The translations under genes were made by a program, and so were the position numbers. A stretch of DNA of 64,000 nucleotides from CAZWRN01 sp964446685 (GTDB lineage Bacteria; Patescibacteriota; Microgenomatia; Daviesbacterales; UBA10151), in contig CAYUPO010000003.1 in assembly GCA_964446685.1 (NCBI GenBank), positions 39,895 to 103,894 of the forward strand. The letters are read 5' to 3'. The notes beneath the pieces are model-generated. The model saw only the letters and a program-made list of their open reading frames with translations. It had not been told where the DNA came from and did no database searches. Shown here piece after piece: positions 43,795 through 53,001 of the stretch; within the stretch, counting starts at the first letter, position 1, and each line of letters begins with the position of its first letter.

Positions 43795-45015
43795 TTAGTA
43801 AACCTGGTCTTTCACAAACAGTGCCTTTCTCAATAAATACCAGTCCAAATAGTTCACAACTGTATCTCCGTTGAGATCCAAAGGGCTGTCTGTAACTTCA
43901 CTTCCCCATTTTTCCAGCATCCTGGAAGAATCATCTTTAGTTAAATCACTGGTGGGTTTTAATGCGACCTGCCCCGCTGCCACAGTTTTTCCATTAGGGT
44001 TTGATATCAAACCAAAAGGTGGAGAAACCTCGGAAATAATTGTTTGTCCATCTTTCATAACACTGGTCAGCTGTAAAGAATAGGTATTTTCCGCGATAAC
44101 CATTGGTAAGGGAATACTCAGCGAAGGTGTCCAGGTAAAGTTCCCGGTATTGGGGATATTTTCCGCAATAATGCCAAAAGGTTCACCGTTTAGAAAGAGG
44201 GTCAAAGATTTGATACTTTCAGCTGAAGCGTTCCATTTGATATCAACTGGCCGGAAATAAAAGAAAACTTCACCCGCAGCCGGGCTTAACAGATTTATCT
44301 GGTTTTTAGTTTCAGAACTGGGCTGCATTTCCGAGTATTTAGACTGCAGCTTACCGGTAAATGCGGTATTTGAATTTGGCAAAGCAGCATCCCGTCTGAT
44401 AGATACATTGATATTTTTTTGAGCGATAACTGCCGGCTTACTGCCAGTATTGGTTAACAACCCTGATTCAGGAGACAGTGAGATTGTGGTTTCCCCTTCA
44501 CTGAGTGTCACAAATCTGACCTGAGCCAGCAAATAAGCTGCCCCGCCTGGTTCAGTTTTTAAGCCTGGTGTAGGTGTGCCGGAGATTAAGTTGATCTCTC
44601 CTTTATCATTGTCATATCCTTTTGATAACCAATATTTGCCAAAAAAAACTTTGTTTGCTGTTTGAGCCGGATTTGTCACAATTTCGGAAACTTTAACCAG
44701 AGAAGGGTTAAACTGCAGTTTGACCTGGGCCAGATTTACTGCATCACTATCTGCCCGGATTACAATATCTACCGGAATATTTTGGTTGATGCCGACTGTT
44801 TCAGCCGGGGTTATCAGATTGATACTGTTTTCAATTACAACCTGGTCTTCCAAAGCAGCTTTTGAAGAAAATTGCTGCTGATTTTGGACCAGATATAAAC
44901 TTACCGGGAGAGATAACAACAAGAAGGAGAAAACAGCAATCACAAACATGGCTTTTTTACTGCGTTTAGCTGGTTGTTCTTCCAGCTGCAGGTGAGGTAA
45001 TTGTTCACTTCCCAT
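43795..45015 (-). CDS. Anchored cohesin protein with C-terminal single dockerin-like loop
   Basis: 406 aa. A basic N-terminus and helix (AMFVIAVFSFLLLSLPVSL) are followed by YLVQNQQQFSSKAALE, the surface tag. Residues about 60-205: cohesin-like (VNLAQVKLQFNPSLVKVSEI, GEINLISGTPTPGLK). Residues about 235-345: beta domain (LSPAAGEVFFYFRPVDIKWN) of the Ser/Thr-rich GPI-anchor-like type. The end DLNGDTVVNYLDWYLLRKAL is one calcium loop, so half a dockerin. TACAAT lies 7 nt before ATG. It is probably part of the cohesin-dockerin surface network. Confidence 0.8.
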   Translation of the reverse strand: MGSEQLPHLQLEEQPAKRSKKAMFVIAVFSFLLLSLPVSLYLVQNQQQFSSKAALEDQVVIENSINLITPAETVGINQNIPVDIVIRADSDAVNLAQVKLQFNPSLVKVSEIVTNPAQTANKVFFGKYWLSKGYDNDKGEINLISGTPTPGLKTEPGGAAYLLAQVRFVTLSEGETTISLSPESGLLTNTGSKPAVIAQKNINVSIRRDAALPNSNTAFTGKLQSKYSEMQPSSETKNQINLLSPAAGEVFFYFRPVDIKWNASAESIKSLTLFLNGEPFGIIAENIPNTGNFTWTPSLSIPLPMVIAENTYSLQLTSVMKDGQTIISEVSPPFGLISNPNGKTVAAGQVALKPTSDLTKDDSSRMLEKWGSEVTDSPLDLNGDTVVNYLDWYLLRKALFVKDQVY

Positions 45016-45110
45016 TGGCTTTATTGTAACGCAATAGCAGATAAATAGTTAAATAGTGAATTAGTTAATTAGAAGAAAGCTGATTAGCTCTAATTATAGG
45101 TCTTCGGTGA

Positions 45111-46082
45111 TTACTTTAAAGCTTCAATTGTAGGCAAAGTTCCATTTACCAGAAACTGCAGCATCGCTCCTCCTCCAGTTGAAACAAAAGTAAACTTTTC
45201 CAGGAAATGGCCATGATCCAGCGCACTTATAGTATCTCCCCCACCAATAATTGTTTTTGCTCCAGTTAGTGTTATAGCGTGTGCCAGTTTGGCTGTGGCG
45301 TCATTTTTTGGATCTTCAAATTTGCCAACTGGACCGTTCCAGAGGATTTGTTTGGCTCGGTGTAAAATATTTTTCCATTCAGTCAAAGTTTTATCATCAA
45401 TATCTTCCCCATTTTCAGTCAGCGTGGCAACCATGACATTCGCTCCGACTCTTTTTCCTGAGTCTCTTAACTCTTTAGCCAGCTTTCCTCCTACTAAAAC
45501 CATATCGGCAATCTGACTCATTTTTTCAACAACCGGCAATTTATCTTCTAATTTTGCTCCACCCAAAATGGCGACAAACGGTCTAACAGGATGATTTCTG
45601 ACCTGAGTCAGTATTTCAACCTCATCAGCAAATCTAAACCCGGCGGCATGAGGCATCAGAGTTGGTAAAACTGTAGTTGATGCAGACGGGTGATGAGAGG
45701 CGAATGCATCATTTACAAAAACATTGCCATATGATGCCAGATCTTTAGCAAAATCGATATCAGCAGCATCTTCACCCGGCTCAAAACGCAGATTCTCCAT
45801 GATATGAAGCTTATGCTGGGGTAATCTAATATCGCGGGCGCCTGCTTCAAGCCATTTGATAATTGGCTGAACTGATAACTCAGGAACTTCTTTGCCCTCC
45901 GGCCTGCCAATATGTCCCATGATAATTACTGTTTTAGCATGATCCAGGCAAAAACCAAGTGTCTCCATTCCAGCACCTAAGCGGAACGAATCAACCACTT
46001 TTCCATCTTTTAGAGGAACATCCAGATCCAATCTGAGCAAGACAATCTGATCTTTAATGAAGGAGGCAGTCAGAGTTTTCAT
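45111..46082 (-). CDS. pgk: Phosphoglycerate kinase (compact form)
   Basis: 323 aa against about 390 in most bacteria. It produces ATP from 1,3-bisphosphoglycerate. Conserved blocks: LRLDLDVPL (family RvDfNVP), GHIGRPEGK, ENLRFEPGE, FVNDAFASHH, ILGGAKLEDKLPVV, LWNGPVGKFE, IIGGGDTISAL and STGGGAMLQFL. All substrate and nucleotide motifs are present. The missing 65 residues are spread over loops in both lobes, as in reduced genomes. TATACT lies 8 nt before ATG. Confidence 0.95.
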   Translation of the reverse strand: MKTLTASFIKDQIVLLRLDLDVPLKDGKVVDSFRLGAGMETLGFCLDHAKTVIIMGHIGRPEGKEVPELSVQPIIKWLEAGARDIRLPQHKLHIMENLRFEPGEDAADIDFAKDLASYGNVFVNDAFASHHPSASTTVLPTLMPHAAGFRFADEVEILTQVRNHPVRPFVAILGGAKLEDKLPVVEKMSQIADMVLVGGKLAKELRDSGKRVGANVMVATLTENGEDIDDKTLTEWKNILHRAKQILWNGPVGKFEDPKNDATAKLAHAITLTGAKTIIGGGDTISALDHGHFLEKFTFVSTGGGAMLQFLVNGTLPTIEALK

Positions 46083-46145
46083 CTAAAATTAGTATATCGT
46101 AATTAAGTATTAGTTAGTAGGTTGTAGATGGTAGATAGCCTTCCA

Positions 46146-46238
46146 TGTCATTTCGAGCTTAGCGAGAAATCTCAAGACTAAAAAAGAATCAACTTGGTTT
46201 TAATCAAGAGCTCTCTCGCTCCTCGCTCGAGATGACAA
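46146..46238. repeat. Palindromic interspersed element (TGTCATTTCGAGC type), second copy
   Basis: TGTCATTTCGAGCTTAGCGA GAAATCTCAAGACTAAA...AGCTCTCTCGCTCCTCGCTCG AGATGACA; near-identical arms to 21323-21413 but a different loop. Confidence 0.85.
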
Positions 46239-46265
46239 GTATTAACTATCCCAACTTTGTTCTTC

Positions 46266-47402
46266 CTATCTTCGAGGCAATTCCTCGTAAGTTTTGGGGT
46301 TATTGCAGCTGCCTTTTACAATCGAAATGATCGTATTTGAAGTTGAAGACAAGATGTCTTCCTGCAATGAATAGACAATATTTGAATCAGTCAGATCATT
46401 TTTTTTATTTGGATTACGTTTTATTTTAACAGCTGTCAGCCCGCTTGCAGCCTGATCATTTACCTGAAATGTAATTTTGCCAAGTGAACCTTTTTTCTGA
46501 TAGCTGCGGTTTTTTGGAGCAATATAAGCAATTGTAACTGTGTCTTTATTAAATGCCAGCTGCGGAGCATACAAAGCATCAGGTGGATTATCCCCTCTGA
46601 CTATTTTAATTGGCTTTATAAACCGGGGATCAATTGTCAGTAAAGCATCTATGCCAAAAAAGTCACTTCCATCAGTATCATATTGCAGATTTATATCAAA
46701 AGTGCAACTGCTACTGGTTTGAAGTAAAGCCGGAGACAAGACCAATGAACCTTTTTTATTATTATCTTTGGGAGAAGCATTGGGGCTCATTTCAGGATTA
46801 CTGGAAGGGTTAGTCGGAGCACTTGTTGTTTCCTGCGAAATCGATTGTAATGTCAGCTCTTTTAAAGGCTGGTTGTCGGCATTGGAATACAACACAGCTT
46901 CTTTAAGAGCGATAGTAAAACTCTTACCAGCTAATTTGGATTTGAGCTGAAAATTAATCCTAGCAAAAGCAGTCCGTTTACCTTCAGTATTAACTCCTGG
47001 TGTGGGAATTCCGCCAATTAGTTCAATCCTGCCTTCTTCCGGAAAATCACTTTTTGTCACCCATAACGATATTGGACCTGTGCCTTTCAGGTCATCAAGT
47101 GAACTGACCTTTAACAGATCTTTGGGATAATCGATTTTGGCGGAGATCAGATTGACTGGTTCTTTGGTTGACAACATTACCTCAACAGCCAGATTGTCCC
47201 CTTCTTTTAAGGACGAAGTATTTTTATCTATCAGGGACAAAACAACTGCCGGAGATTTCTCCTCTGTTTCTACTGATGCTGAAGGAACAGGCTGCCCGGA
47301 AGGATTGGGATTGATTTTTTTCTCAATTAACACCCCCCCGGTAATCATTCCTATTAAAAGTAAAATAATTACTATGCTATTACCACTTTGAGAAAAAACC
47401 AT
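46266..47402 (-). CDS. Anchored protein with two cohesin-like domains, no dockerin
   Basis: 378 aa. N-terminal helix (NSIVIILLLIGMITGGVLI). First cohesin-like domain at about 52-190 (VNLISAKIDYPKDLLKVSSL, GRIELIGGIPTPGVNTEG). Ser/Pro linker. Second domain at about 220-365 (FFGIDALLTIDPRFIKPIKI, KGSLGKITFQVND). TTGACT-N17-TACTTT ends 6 nt before ATG. With only cohesins it is a candidate base anchor for the dockerin-bearing proteins at 1.1, 5.1 and 11.4 kb. Confidence 0.78.
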   Translation of the reverse strand: MVFSQSGNSIVIILLLIGMITGGVLIEKKINPNPSGQPVPSASVETEEKSPAVVLSLIDKNTSSLKEGDNLAVEVMLSTKEPVNLISAKIDYPKDLLKVSSLDDLKGTGPISLWVTKSDFPEEGRIELIGGIPTPGVNTEGKRTAFARINFQLKSKLAGKSFTIALKEAVLYSNADNQPLKELTLQSISQETTSAPTNPSSNPEMSPNASPKDNNKKGSLVLSPALLQTSSSCTFDINLQYDTDGSDFFGIDALLTIDPRFIKPIKIVRGDNPPDALYAPQLAFNKDTVTIAYIAPKNRSYQKKGSLGKITFQVNDQAASGLTAVKIKRNPNKKNDLTDSNIVYSLQEDILSSTSNTIISIVKGSCNNPKTYEELPRR

Positions 47403-47449
47403 ATATTAAAAGTAGTTCTTTGCAAGAAAACAGTCAAGTTAGATGGATA

Positions 47450-48010
47450 TTAATGATGGTGTTTATAGGAGCATTTAGGACATTCATCATCTACCAGATG
47501 TTCATCACAGTTTGGACAATGTTCATGCTCTCCTTCATGATGATGACCGTGATGTGCTCCCCCACCAGATAGCTTCAGTGGAGCTGCACTTAATCCGCTA
47601 AATGCGGAAACACTCTGCCCACCACCATGGTCATGTCCATCTCCGGCATGGCAGGCATTTTGCCGAAAACCTGCCATGCCCTGAGGCAATTGTATTGTGT
47701 GAGGATGATCATGATGCTGATGAGCCAAAGAAATAATATCGTCATGAGTGGCATGATCATGTTCACTTTCATGATGTTCATGATCCAAGTGAGAGTGACC
47801 AACATGTACCCCAGCCAGCAGTTGACTGACAATCGACACCTCTTCTGACCCGCCAAGGCCAGGCCTTGGTGGATTTAGAGGGTATGAATGAGAAATATGC
47901 TCTGCATCGTCATGAATATGATGCTCTTTTTTCTCATGTGCGCACTCCGGGGGTGCAGCTATGACCTGTTTTTTAATTAGGCTTGAAAAATGAATTGATT
48001 CTTTACACAT
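47450..48010 (-). CDS. Histidine-rich metal-binding protein with C-terminal zinc ribbon
   Basis: 186 aa, with about one quarter of residues His, mostly with Asp/Glu/Gly (HSHLDHEHHESEHDHATHD, HHGHHHEGEHEHCPNC). The C-terminus CPNCDEHLVDDECPKC is a four-Cys zinc ribbon. There is no signal peptide or helix, so it is cytosolic. Likely a zinc, nickel or copper store or buffer. Its promoter TTGACA-N17-TAAGAT is followed by the perfect-arm palindrome at 48013-48029, which points to metal-responsive repression. It is not HypB or SlyD: no GTPase or FKBP part is present. Confidence 0.75.
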   Translation of the reverse strand: MCKESIHFSSLIKKQVIAAPPECAHEKKEHHIHDDAEHISHSYPLNPPRPGLGGSEEVSIVSQLLAGVHVGHSHLDHEHHESEHDHATHDDIISLAHQHHDHPHTIQLPQGMAGFRQNACHAGDGHDHGGGQSVSAFSGLSAAPLKLSGGGAHHGHHHEGEHEHCPNCDEHLVDDECPKCSYKHHH

Positions 48011-48012
48011 AA

Positions 48013-48029
48013 ACGCAACTAAGTTGCAT
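48013..48029. promoter_or_regulatory. Palindromic operator at the transcription start of the His-rich gene
   Basis: Minus strand ATGCAAC-TTA-GTTGCGT, 7-bp arms with one mismatch, located directly after the -10 box (TAAGAT 48032-48037; TTGACA 48055-48060). The shape resembles Fur-family (Zur/Nur-type) sites with TGCAA half-sites; that link is an inference. Confidence 0.6.
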
Positions 48030-48031
48030 TT

Positions 48032-48060
48032 ATCTTACTTAATAAAACTCCTCTTGTCAA
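48032..48060 (-). promoter_or_regulatory. Promoter of the His-rich gene
   Basis: TTGACA, 17-nt spacer, TAAGAT; unlike most promoters here, the start codon is 21 nt further, leaving room for the operator. Confidence 0.7.
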
Positions 48061-48234
48061 ATAGTTACTGATTGTGAAGTATTTGCTAAAAATTTCTATT
48101 TGTAACTTTGGTTATTTAAATGGATAGATTTTTTTAAAAAAATCGAAATTTGAATTACATAAATAAATCTGTCTTGAGAAAAGCCCTCTTTAAGCATTTA
48201 GTTTTTTTTGAAACATAAATATGGTATATATTCA

Positions 48235-49485
48235 ATGATGCAAGAATTCGATAGGCCACGAGTCGCTGTAACAGGCTTAGGACTTGTTTCCCCACTAGGT
48301 AATACAGTTGAATCTTCCTGGGAAAGAATGGTTGCTGGTCAAATTGGTATTTCCTCTCTTCAGACTCCATTTCGATATCAAGGTGAAGATCGAATTTTTG
48401 TCGCTGGACAGGTTCAACATTTTTCTCAGGATATCATCAACCCTAAGCAGGCTAGAAGAACCGATACTTCTGCACTATACTCTTTGGCAGCCACTTTCGA
48501 AGCTTTGAATCAAGCTGGCCTCTGGCAGGATGGCCGGTTGGTAAATGTGAAACCAGATCAAATTGGTGCCAAGATTGGAACTGGTTTTGGGGGAGCGATC
48601 AATGTTGTTGATGTTTATAACGCCTTGAAGACTGATACAAATCTCCAGCGATTGTATGCTTTAGTCGTAGAACCTGAACGGGTTGCAACAGTCCCAAGTA
48701 TGGCATTTAATCTCAAAAATTCAGCTAGTTCAGCAGTTGCAGCCTGTGCAACCGGCGGTATTAATTTACTCGAAGGGTACAACAAAATTGTTCTGGGTCA
48801 AGCTGAGGTGATAGTTGCTGGTTCTAGTGAAGCCGTCTTACGACCCGAAACGTATGCTATTTATGATCAGGCCAGAGCCCTGTCAAGAAATGAAGATCCA
48901 AATTTTGCCAGTACTCCTTTTGATAAAGATCGATCAGGATTTGTTGTAGCTGAAGGAGCGGGGATTTTGGTATTGGAGAACATGAACCATGCGCAAGCGC
49001 GAGGTGCGAATGTTTTGGCAGAGTTGGTTGGAGTGGCGGAAAGCTCAGATGCTTTTAATGAAACTGCTCCTAGTGGAGAAGGCGCAGTTAGAGCAATGAG
49101 AAAAGCATTACAGATGGCTGATCTTCAACCTAGTGATGTTGATTATATTAATGCTCATGGAACAGGAACTTCTCTCGGCGACAAAATCGAACTTTCTTCC
49201 ATTGAAACGGTTTTTGGACCACATGCTTTAAATATTCCAATTAGTTCTGTTAAATGGCAGTTTGGTCATATGATTGGGGCGGCAGCAAGTGCAGAAGCAG
49301 TTGCGGTGGTACAAATGATTAATCAGGGGTTAATAATTCCTAATGTTGGTTTACGAACGCCTCTTCGTGATGATCTGTATCTGCCAAAAGAATTTTTGAA
49401 ACAGGAGGTCAACATTGCTATGAAAAATTCATTCGGATTTGGTGGTATTAATTCAGTAATGCTATTAAAAAAATTTAATGGGTAA
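48235..49485 (+). CDS. fabF: Beta-ketoacyl-ACP synthase II-like (FabF family)
   Basis: 417 aa. The family condenses malonyl-ACP with acyl chains. RVAVTGLGLVSPLGN opens the thiolase fold. The catalytic Cys is in AACATGG (around residue 165), the first His in NAHGTGTSLGDKIE, the second in VKWQFGHMIGAAASAEA (family KSxxGHxxGAAGA), and the end is NSFGFGGINS. All three catalytic residues are present. An ATG pair at 48235/48238 follows TATATA by 4-7 nt; a TTG at 48208 lies in the promoter. CPR genomes usually lack a full fatty-acid pathway; here only FabF and a FabD-like gene (57709) are seen. Confidence 0.9.
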   Translation: MMQEFDRPRVAVTGLGLVSPLGNTVESSWERMVAGQIGISSLQTPFRYQGEDRIFVAGQVQHFSQDIINPKQARRTDTSALYSLAATFEALNQAGLWQDGRLVNVKPDQIGAKIGTGFGGAINVVDVYNALKTDTNLQRLYALVVEPERVATVPSMAFNLKNSASSAVAACATGGINLLEGYNKIVLGQAEVIVAGSSEAVLRPETYAIYDQARALSRNEDPNFASTPFDKDRSGFVVAEGAGILVLENMNHAQARGANVLAELVGVAESSDAFNETAPSGEGAVRAMRKALQMADLQPSDVDYINAHGTGTSLGDKIELSSIETVFGPHALNIPISSVKWQFGHMIGAAASAEAVAVVQMINQGLIIPNVGLRTPLRDDLYLPKEFLKQEVNIAMKNSFGFGGINSVMLLKKFNG

Positions 49486-49492
49486 GCCCCCT

Positions 49493-50431
49493 TTATCTGA
49501 CCACCATCTTCAAAAGTGCCATCCTTGTAAACAATCCATTTTCTGCCTGTTGAAAGATTTTTATTCGGGGATCATCTGTTAACTCATCTGGTAGTTCATT
49601 AAAATCATTGGATCTTGGCAGAGGATGCATAACAATACTTTTTTTGCTGACTGTATCCAAAATTTCTCGGGTGAGTCTAACACCGTCCCCAGTTACTTCC
49701 TCCCCTTTCATCCGCTCTTTCTGGGCTCTGGTCATATAAATCACATCGACATTAGGAGCGACTTTAGCCAGATTATCACTAACATTAAAACTGACCCCAT
49801 GTTCTTTCAGGTGTTTTAAAATATCATCTTTCATCTGCAAAGATTTTGGGGCCACCAGCTCTAAATGAACTTTTTTAAACTTGCTCAAAAGATAAGACAG
49901 TGATCTGACAGTCCGGCCATATTTCAGATCACCGACCATCGCCACTTTTACTCCATCAATTTTCTTAAACTGCTCGAAAATAGTAAATAAATCAAGCAAA
50001 GCCTGTGTTGGATGCTGACCTGCCCCATCTCCGGCATTAATAATCGGCACTTTTGAAACAGAGGCAGCTTCTGCGGAAGCGCCTTCATAGTCAGAACGGA
50101 TTACAATAGCACTGAAATAATAGGCATTAATAATCCGAGTGGTATCAAACATTGTTTCCCCTTTGATAGCTGAAGAAAATTCTTTAGCGTTTTCAGTAGT
50201 AACAGGAATTCCACCTAGTTTGATCACAGCCTGTTCAAAAGAAGTTCGGGTACGGGTAGAAGGTTCATAAAAAAGCAGACAGACAGATTTACCTTTTAAA
50301 ACATTCAGAACTTTCCCAGCTCTGACAACTTTTTGCATTTTTAAAATTTCCGGAAATAAAGTTTTCTCAAGCCACGTCCGCTCAAATTGCTGTGAAGATA
50401 AAATATGTGTAAGTTTTTTAGAAGTAGCCAA
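49493..50431 (-). CDS. pyrB: Aspartate carbamoyltransferase catalytic chain
   Basis: 312 aa, normal length. It makes N-carbamoyl-L-aspartate in pyrimidine synthesis. Carbamoyl-phosphate site: FYEPSTRTRTSFEQA. HPTQALLDL, GDLKYGRTVRSL (family GDLKYGRTVHSL) and MHPLPRSNDF identify PyrB and separate it from ornithine carbamoyltransferase. Start codon TTG at 50431; TTGACT-N17-TATAAC lies 11 nt before. No other pyr genes are nearby. Confidence 0.95.
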   Translation of the reverse strand: MATSKKLTHILSSQQFERTWLEKTLFPEILKMQKVVRAGKVLNVLKGKSVCLLFYEPSTRTRTSFEQAVIKLGGIPVTTENAKEFSSAIKGETMFDTTRIINAYYFSAIVIRSDYEGASAEAASVSKVPIINAGDGAGQHPTQALLDLFTIFEQFKKIDGVKVAMVGDLKYGRTVRSLSYLLSKFKKVHLELVAPKSLQMKDDILKHLKEHGVSFNVSDNLAKVAPNVDVIYMTRAQKERMKGEEVTGDGVRLTREILDTVSKKSIVMHPLPRSNDFNELPDELTDDPRIKIFQQAENGLFTRMALLKMVVR

Positions 50432-50517
50432 TCTAAAAAGAAGTTATACCTTTTAATATTCCAAAAGTCAACGAAATATTTGGTTTTCCGACTTTTATAG
50501 GTTATAATTGTAAGAAT

Positions 50518-51327
50518 ATGACATTTGGATCTCCTGAAAATAAACCTTACATCGGATTTACTGGAAATAATAATCCTGAGAATGTAAAAGCTCTTTCGGA
50601 TCTTTTTAATTCAAAACTACCTTTAGTTCCCTCACACCGCGGAATGATGGGATTTTTAGTAAATAAACGATCAATTAATGGAGAAGTTGGCAATGGAAGA
50701 ATGTTCCCTCCATATGCTGAATTACCCGAGCTATTAAAACAAGCTAAAATGGGTGGCTTAACAAGCCTTCATTATGTCCCACACACAGATGTGAATATAA
50801 GTGATCAAATACAGACAATGTTAAAGACAGATGATTTATACGATCAAGGATTAGTGGATGCTGTTCAGTTAAATAATGTGTGGCCTGACTCTGACACATT
50901 GGCACAAATCAAGACTGATTTTCCTGGTATAAAAACAATAATACAGGCAAATAAAGAAAAAATATCTATGAGTTCTGATATAGAATTAGCTCATGCTTTT
51001 ATGGATTTAGATGGCTTAGTAGATTATTTATTATTTGATCCTTCTGCTGGCAAAGGTATGTCCTTTGATCCAGCTTCGGTCAGATCTTTTTATATGGTTG
51101 CAGGACATTTCTTACCAAACTCAGCAATTATTTTAGCAGGTGGATTTGATTCATTTACTACAGGTCGACGAATTGAAAGAATTGGTCAAATGCTTCATTC
51201 GAAAAAATTTGGAATTGATGCACAAACTGGTTTAAGAGATATACCACGCCATGGGCAAAAAGGAGTTTTTTCACTTTCAAAAGCAGAAAACTATTTAGAT
51301 CAGGCTGTCAATTTCTTCAAACCTTAA
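50518..51327 (+). CDS. TrpF-like (phosphoribosylanthranilate isomerase-like) TIM-barrel protein
   Basis: 269 aa. The pattern follows TrpF: IGFTGNNNPENVKAL at the start (family KICGltxxed), LVDAVQLNN (family vQLHG), LVDYLLFDPSAGKGMSFD (family xLLDSxxGGTGxxfdW), AIILAGGFDSF (family lAGGlxpeN) and GIDAQTGLRD (family gvDvsSGvE). The catalytic Cys of TrpF is replaced by Thr in the N-terminal motif, so the substrate may differ. TATAAT lies 9 nt before ATG. No trp genes are near. Its stop overlaps the convergent phosphoribosyltransferase gene by 4 bp. Confidence 0.7.
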   Translation: MTFGSPENKPYIGFTGNNNPENVKALSDLFNSKLPLVPSHRGMMGFLVNKRSINGEVGNGRMFPPYAELPELLKQAKMGGLTSLHYVPHTDVNISDQIQTMLKTDDLYDQGLVDAVQLNNVWPDSDTLAQIKTDFPGIKTIIQANKEKISMSSDIELAHAFMDLDGLVDYLLFDPSAGKGMSFDPASVRSFYMVAGHFLPNSAIILAGGFDSFTTGRRIERIGQMLHSKKFGIDAQTGLRDIPRHGQKGVFSLSKAENYLDQAVNFFKP

Positions 51328-52934
51328 CTAATCTTTTTTCGTTCATTACGAGTAAATCTTCTAAATTCTGCTAAATCCTCTCTATTTGCAGTCGGCTGTC
51401 TGTATGCCCCATGCTCATTGATACTTGTTATTCCCAAGGTGGATCCGTCAGGATCTACTAAATGATATGTATCTGGCTGTGGCCCATACCTTTTCAGAAT
51501 CCGGGTTGGGTCAAAATCTACAATATGTGTGTTAACTTGTTGTGCACCTGCAGTTACTAATGCTCTGGCAGTGTGTGCAATAGTTGATCCTGTTGGTGAG
51601 TTATCATCTACCACTAAAACACACTGATCCTTAAATTTATCCCCATACGTAGCTTTTAAATACTCATTCAATTTTTCCTGAGAGATGCCTTTTATTCCTG
51701 AATGAAGAGAAAGTGGAATAAAATCAATTTCTGTAATTTTGTTATTTAACACTTGAAATAGCATCTGAGTCACAATCGCAGCTTCTGTTCCCCCAGATGG
51801 AATTCCTACAATATGTTGCGTATTAGGATATTTTCTGACAGCTTCTTGTGCTCCAAGAGCAATTAGTAATGGATGCTGTGTTTCAGGTGTTTTAAAACGC
51901 TCATTAATTTGGAGAATCATTTGTCGATCCCCTTTTGAATTTTGAAATCCTTCAAAATCATCTACATATTTATCACCCAGTACATCATTTCCTGTTTTCT
52001 GCCTTGTGTACGTAAGTAAAGGTGTAATTATTTTTTTAAGCTGGACTGGAGTAAGGCTATTATCATACTCTAATCCGAGAAGTGCTTGATAATACATCCT
52101 AGTTGTTGTTTCCATTAATTCTAAAGCTTGCTCTTGATGCCTAAGATATTCTGGATCGTGTTGTGGAGCAAGTGCTCTCTCGTTATAGGTTAACAGATGA
52201 TAGATAGTTAATGCGTGCTTTTTTGCGTAATCCAAAACCCCAAGATATAATAGAAGACTTTCGGGAGTGTCTATCTCTCTTCGATTGTAGTAGGAGGCGA
52301 TGTCCATTGCATCTCCCAGATCTTGACCCATATCTTCAAATTTACCAAAATAATTTCGTTTTGAATCCGCAGCTACCTTATAGTTTAGTCCCTTAAGTGC
52401 TAATAACCCATCAGTTTGGTCAAAATTCCCAAATCTTCTTCGAAAATTAAAAAAATTGCGTAAAGGTGATTCAGGAAATTGAAAGCTATCCATTGGTATT
52501 ATCAACGAACCATCCTCTGCAAATAACCCTGACAATTCCCGTAAAGTTAGTTTGTTCTTAAATGTTGATGAGCGTTCATCATCAGTGGTTTCATCTGGCT
52601 TTTCCACTGGAAGGGCTGTCTCGTATTTTCTGAGTACATCAGGATATAGCTGTCTTACTCGTCTTTGAAGAGTGCGCGCTGGACTAAGAGGTTTGATTCC
52701 TCTTCCTATTTTGCCTTCGTTATCTGAAGGTCTGATTACATCTGATAAACTAAAATATTTTTTCTCTTCTGTTCCGTCAATCCAATGAATTGCTCTAATA
52801 ATCGCCAAAGCCTTATTCATCGGAAGTTTTCCTAAAAATAGATCGGCATTTTTAACAGCTTCGGATCGATCAGCCGTTGAATGAATTGAGCTTTTTTCAA
52901 CTATCGGTCGAGATTCAAAATTTTCATAGCCCAT
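51324..52934 (-). CDS. Protein with C-terminal phosphoribosyltransferase domain
   Basis: 536 aa. Residues about 390-500 are a type I PRTase fold: VGIPSGGTEAAIV, then CVLVVDDNSPTGSTIAHTAR, the PRPP-binding loop (VLVVDDxxxTGxT). Residues about 40-100 contain a helical, possibly DNA-binding segment (LSPARTLQRRVRQLYPDVLR). The middle is helical and unrecognised. TATAAT ends 6 nt before ATG. It is convergent with, and overlaps, the TrpF-like gene. The base acceptor cannot be told; it could be a nucleotide salvage enzyme or a regulator built on a PRTase. Confidence 0.68.
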   Translation of the reverse strand: MGYENFESRPIVEKSSIHSTADRSEAVKNADLFLGKLPMNKALAIIRAIHWIDGTEEKKYFSLSDVIRPSDNEGKIGRGIKPLSPARTLQRRVRQLYPDVLRKYETALPVEKPDETTDDERSSTFKNKLTLRELSGLFAEDGSLIIPMDSFQFPESPLRNFFNFRRRFGNFDQTDGLLALKGLNYKVAADSKRNYFGKFEDMGQDLGDAMDIASYYNRREIDTPESLLLYLGVLDYAKKHALTIYHLLTYNERALAPQHDPEYLRHQEQALELMETTTRMYYQALLGLEYDNSLTPVQLKKIITPLLTYTRQKTGNDVLGDKYVDDFEGFQNSKGDRQMILQINERFKTPETQHPLLIALGAQEAVRKYPNTQHIVGIPSGGTEAAIVTQMLFQVLNNKITEIDFIPLSLHSGIKGISQEKLNEYLKATYGDKFKDQCVLVVDDNSPTGSTIAHTARALVTAGAQQVNTHIVDFDPTRILKRYGPQPDTYHLVDPDGSTLGITSINEHGAYRQPTANREDLAEFRRFTRNERKKIS

Positions 52935-53001
52935 AATCTTATTATATCAAACAAATTTAACTAAATCGAAAAATATGTAGATACTCTGCATTATAAAAAA
53001 T

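Noticed and set aside
47450..48010. His-rich protein as HypB, SlyD or a cation-diffusion transporter loop
   Set aside because: No GTPase, FKBP or membrane segments are present; only the His-rich region and a zinc ribbon.
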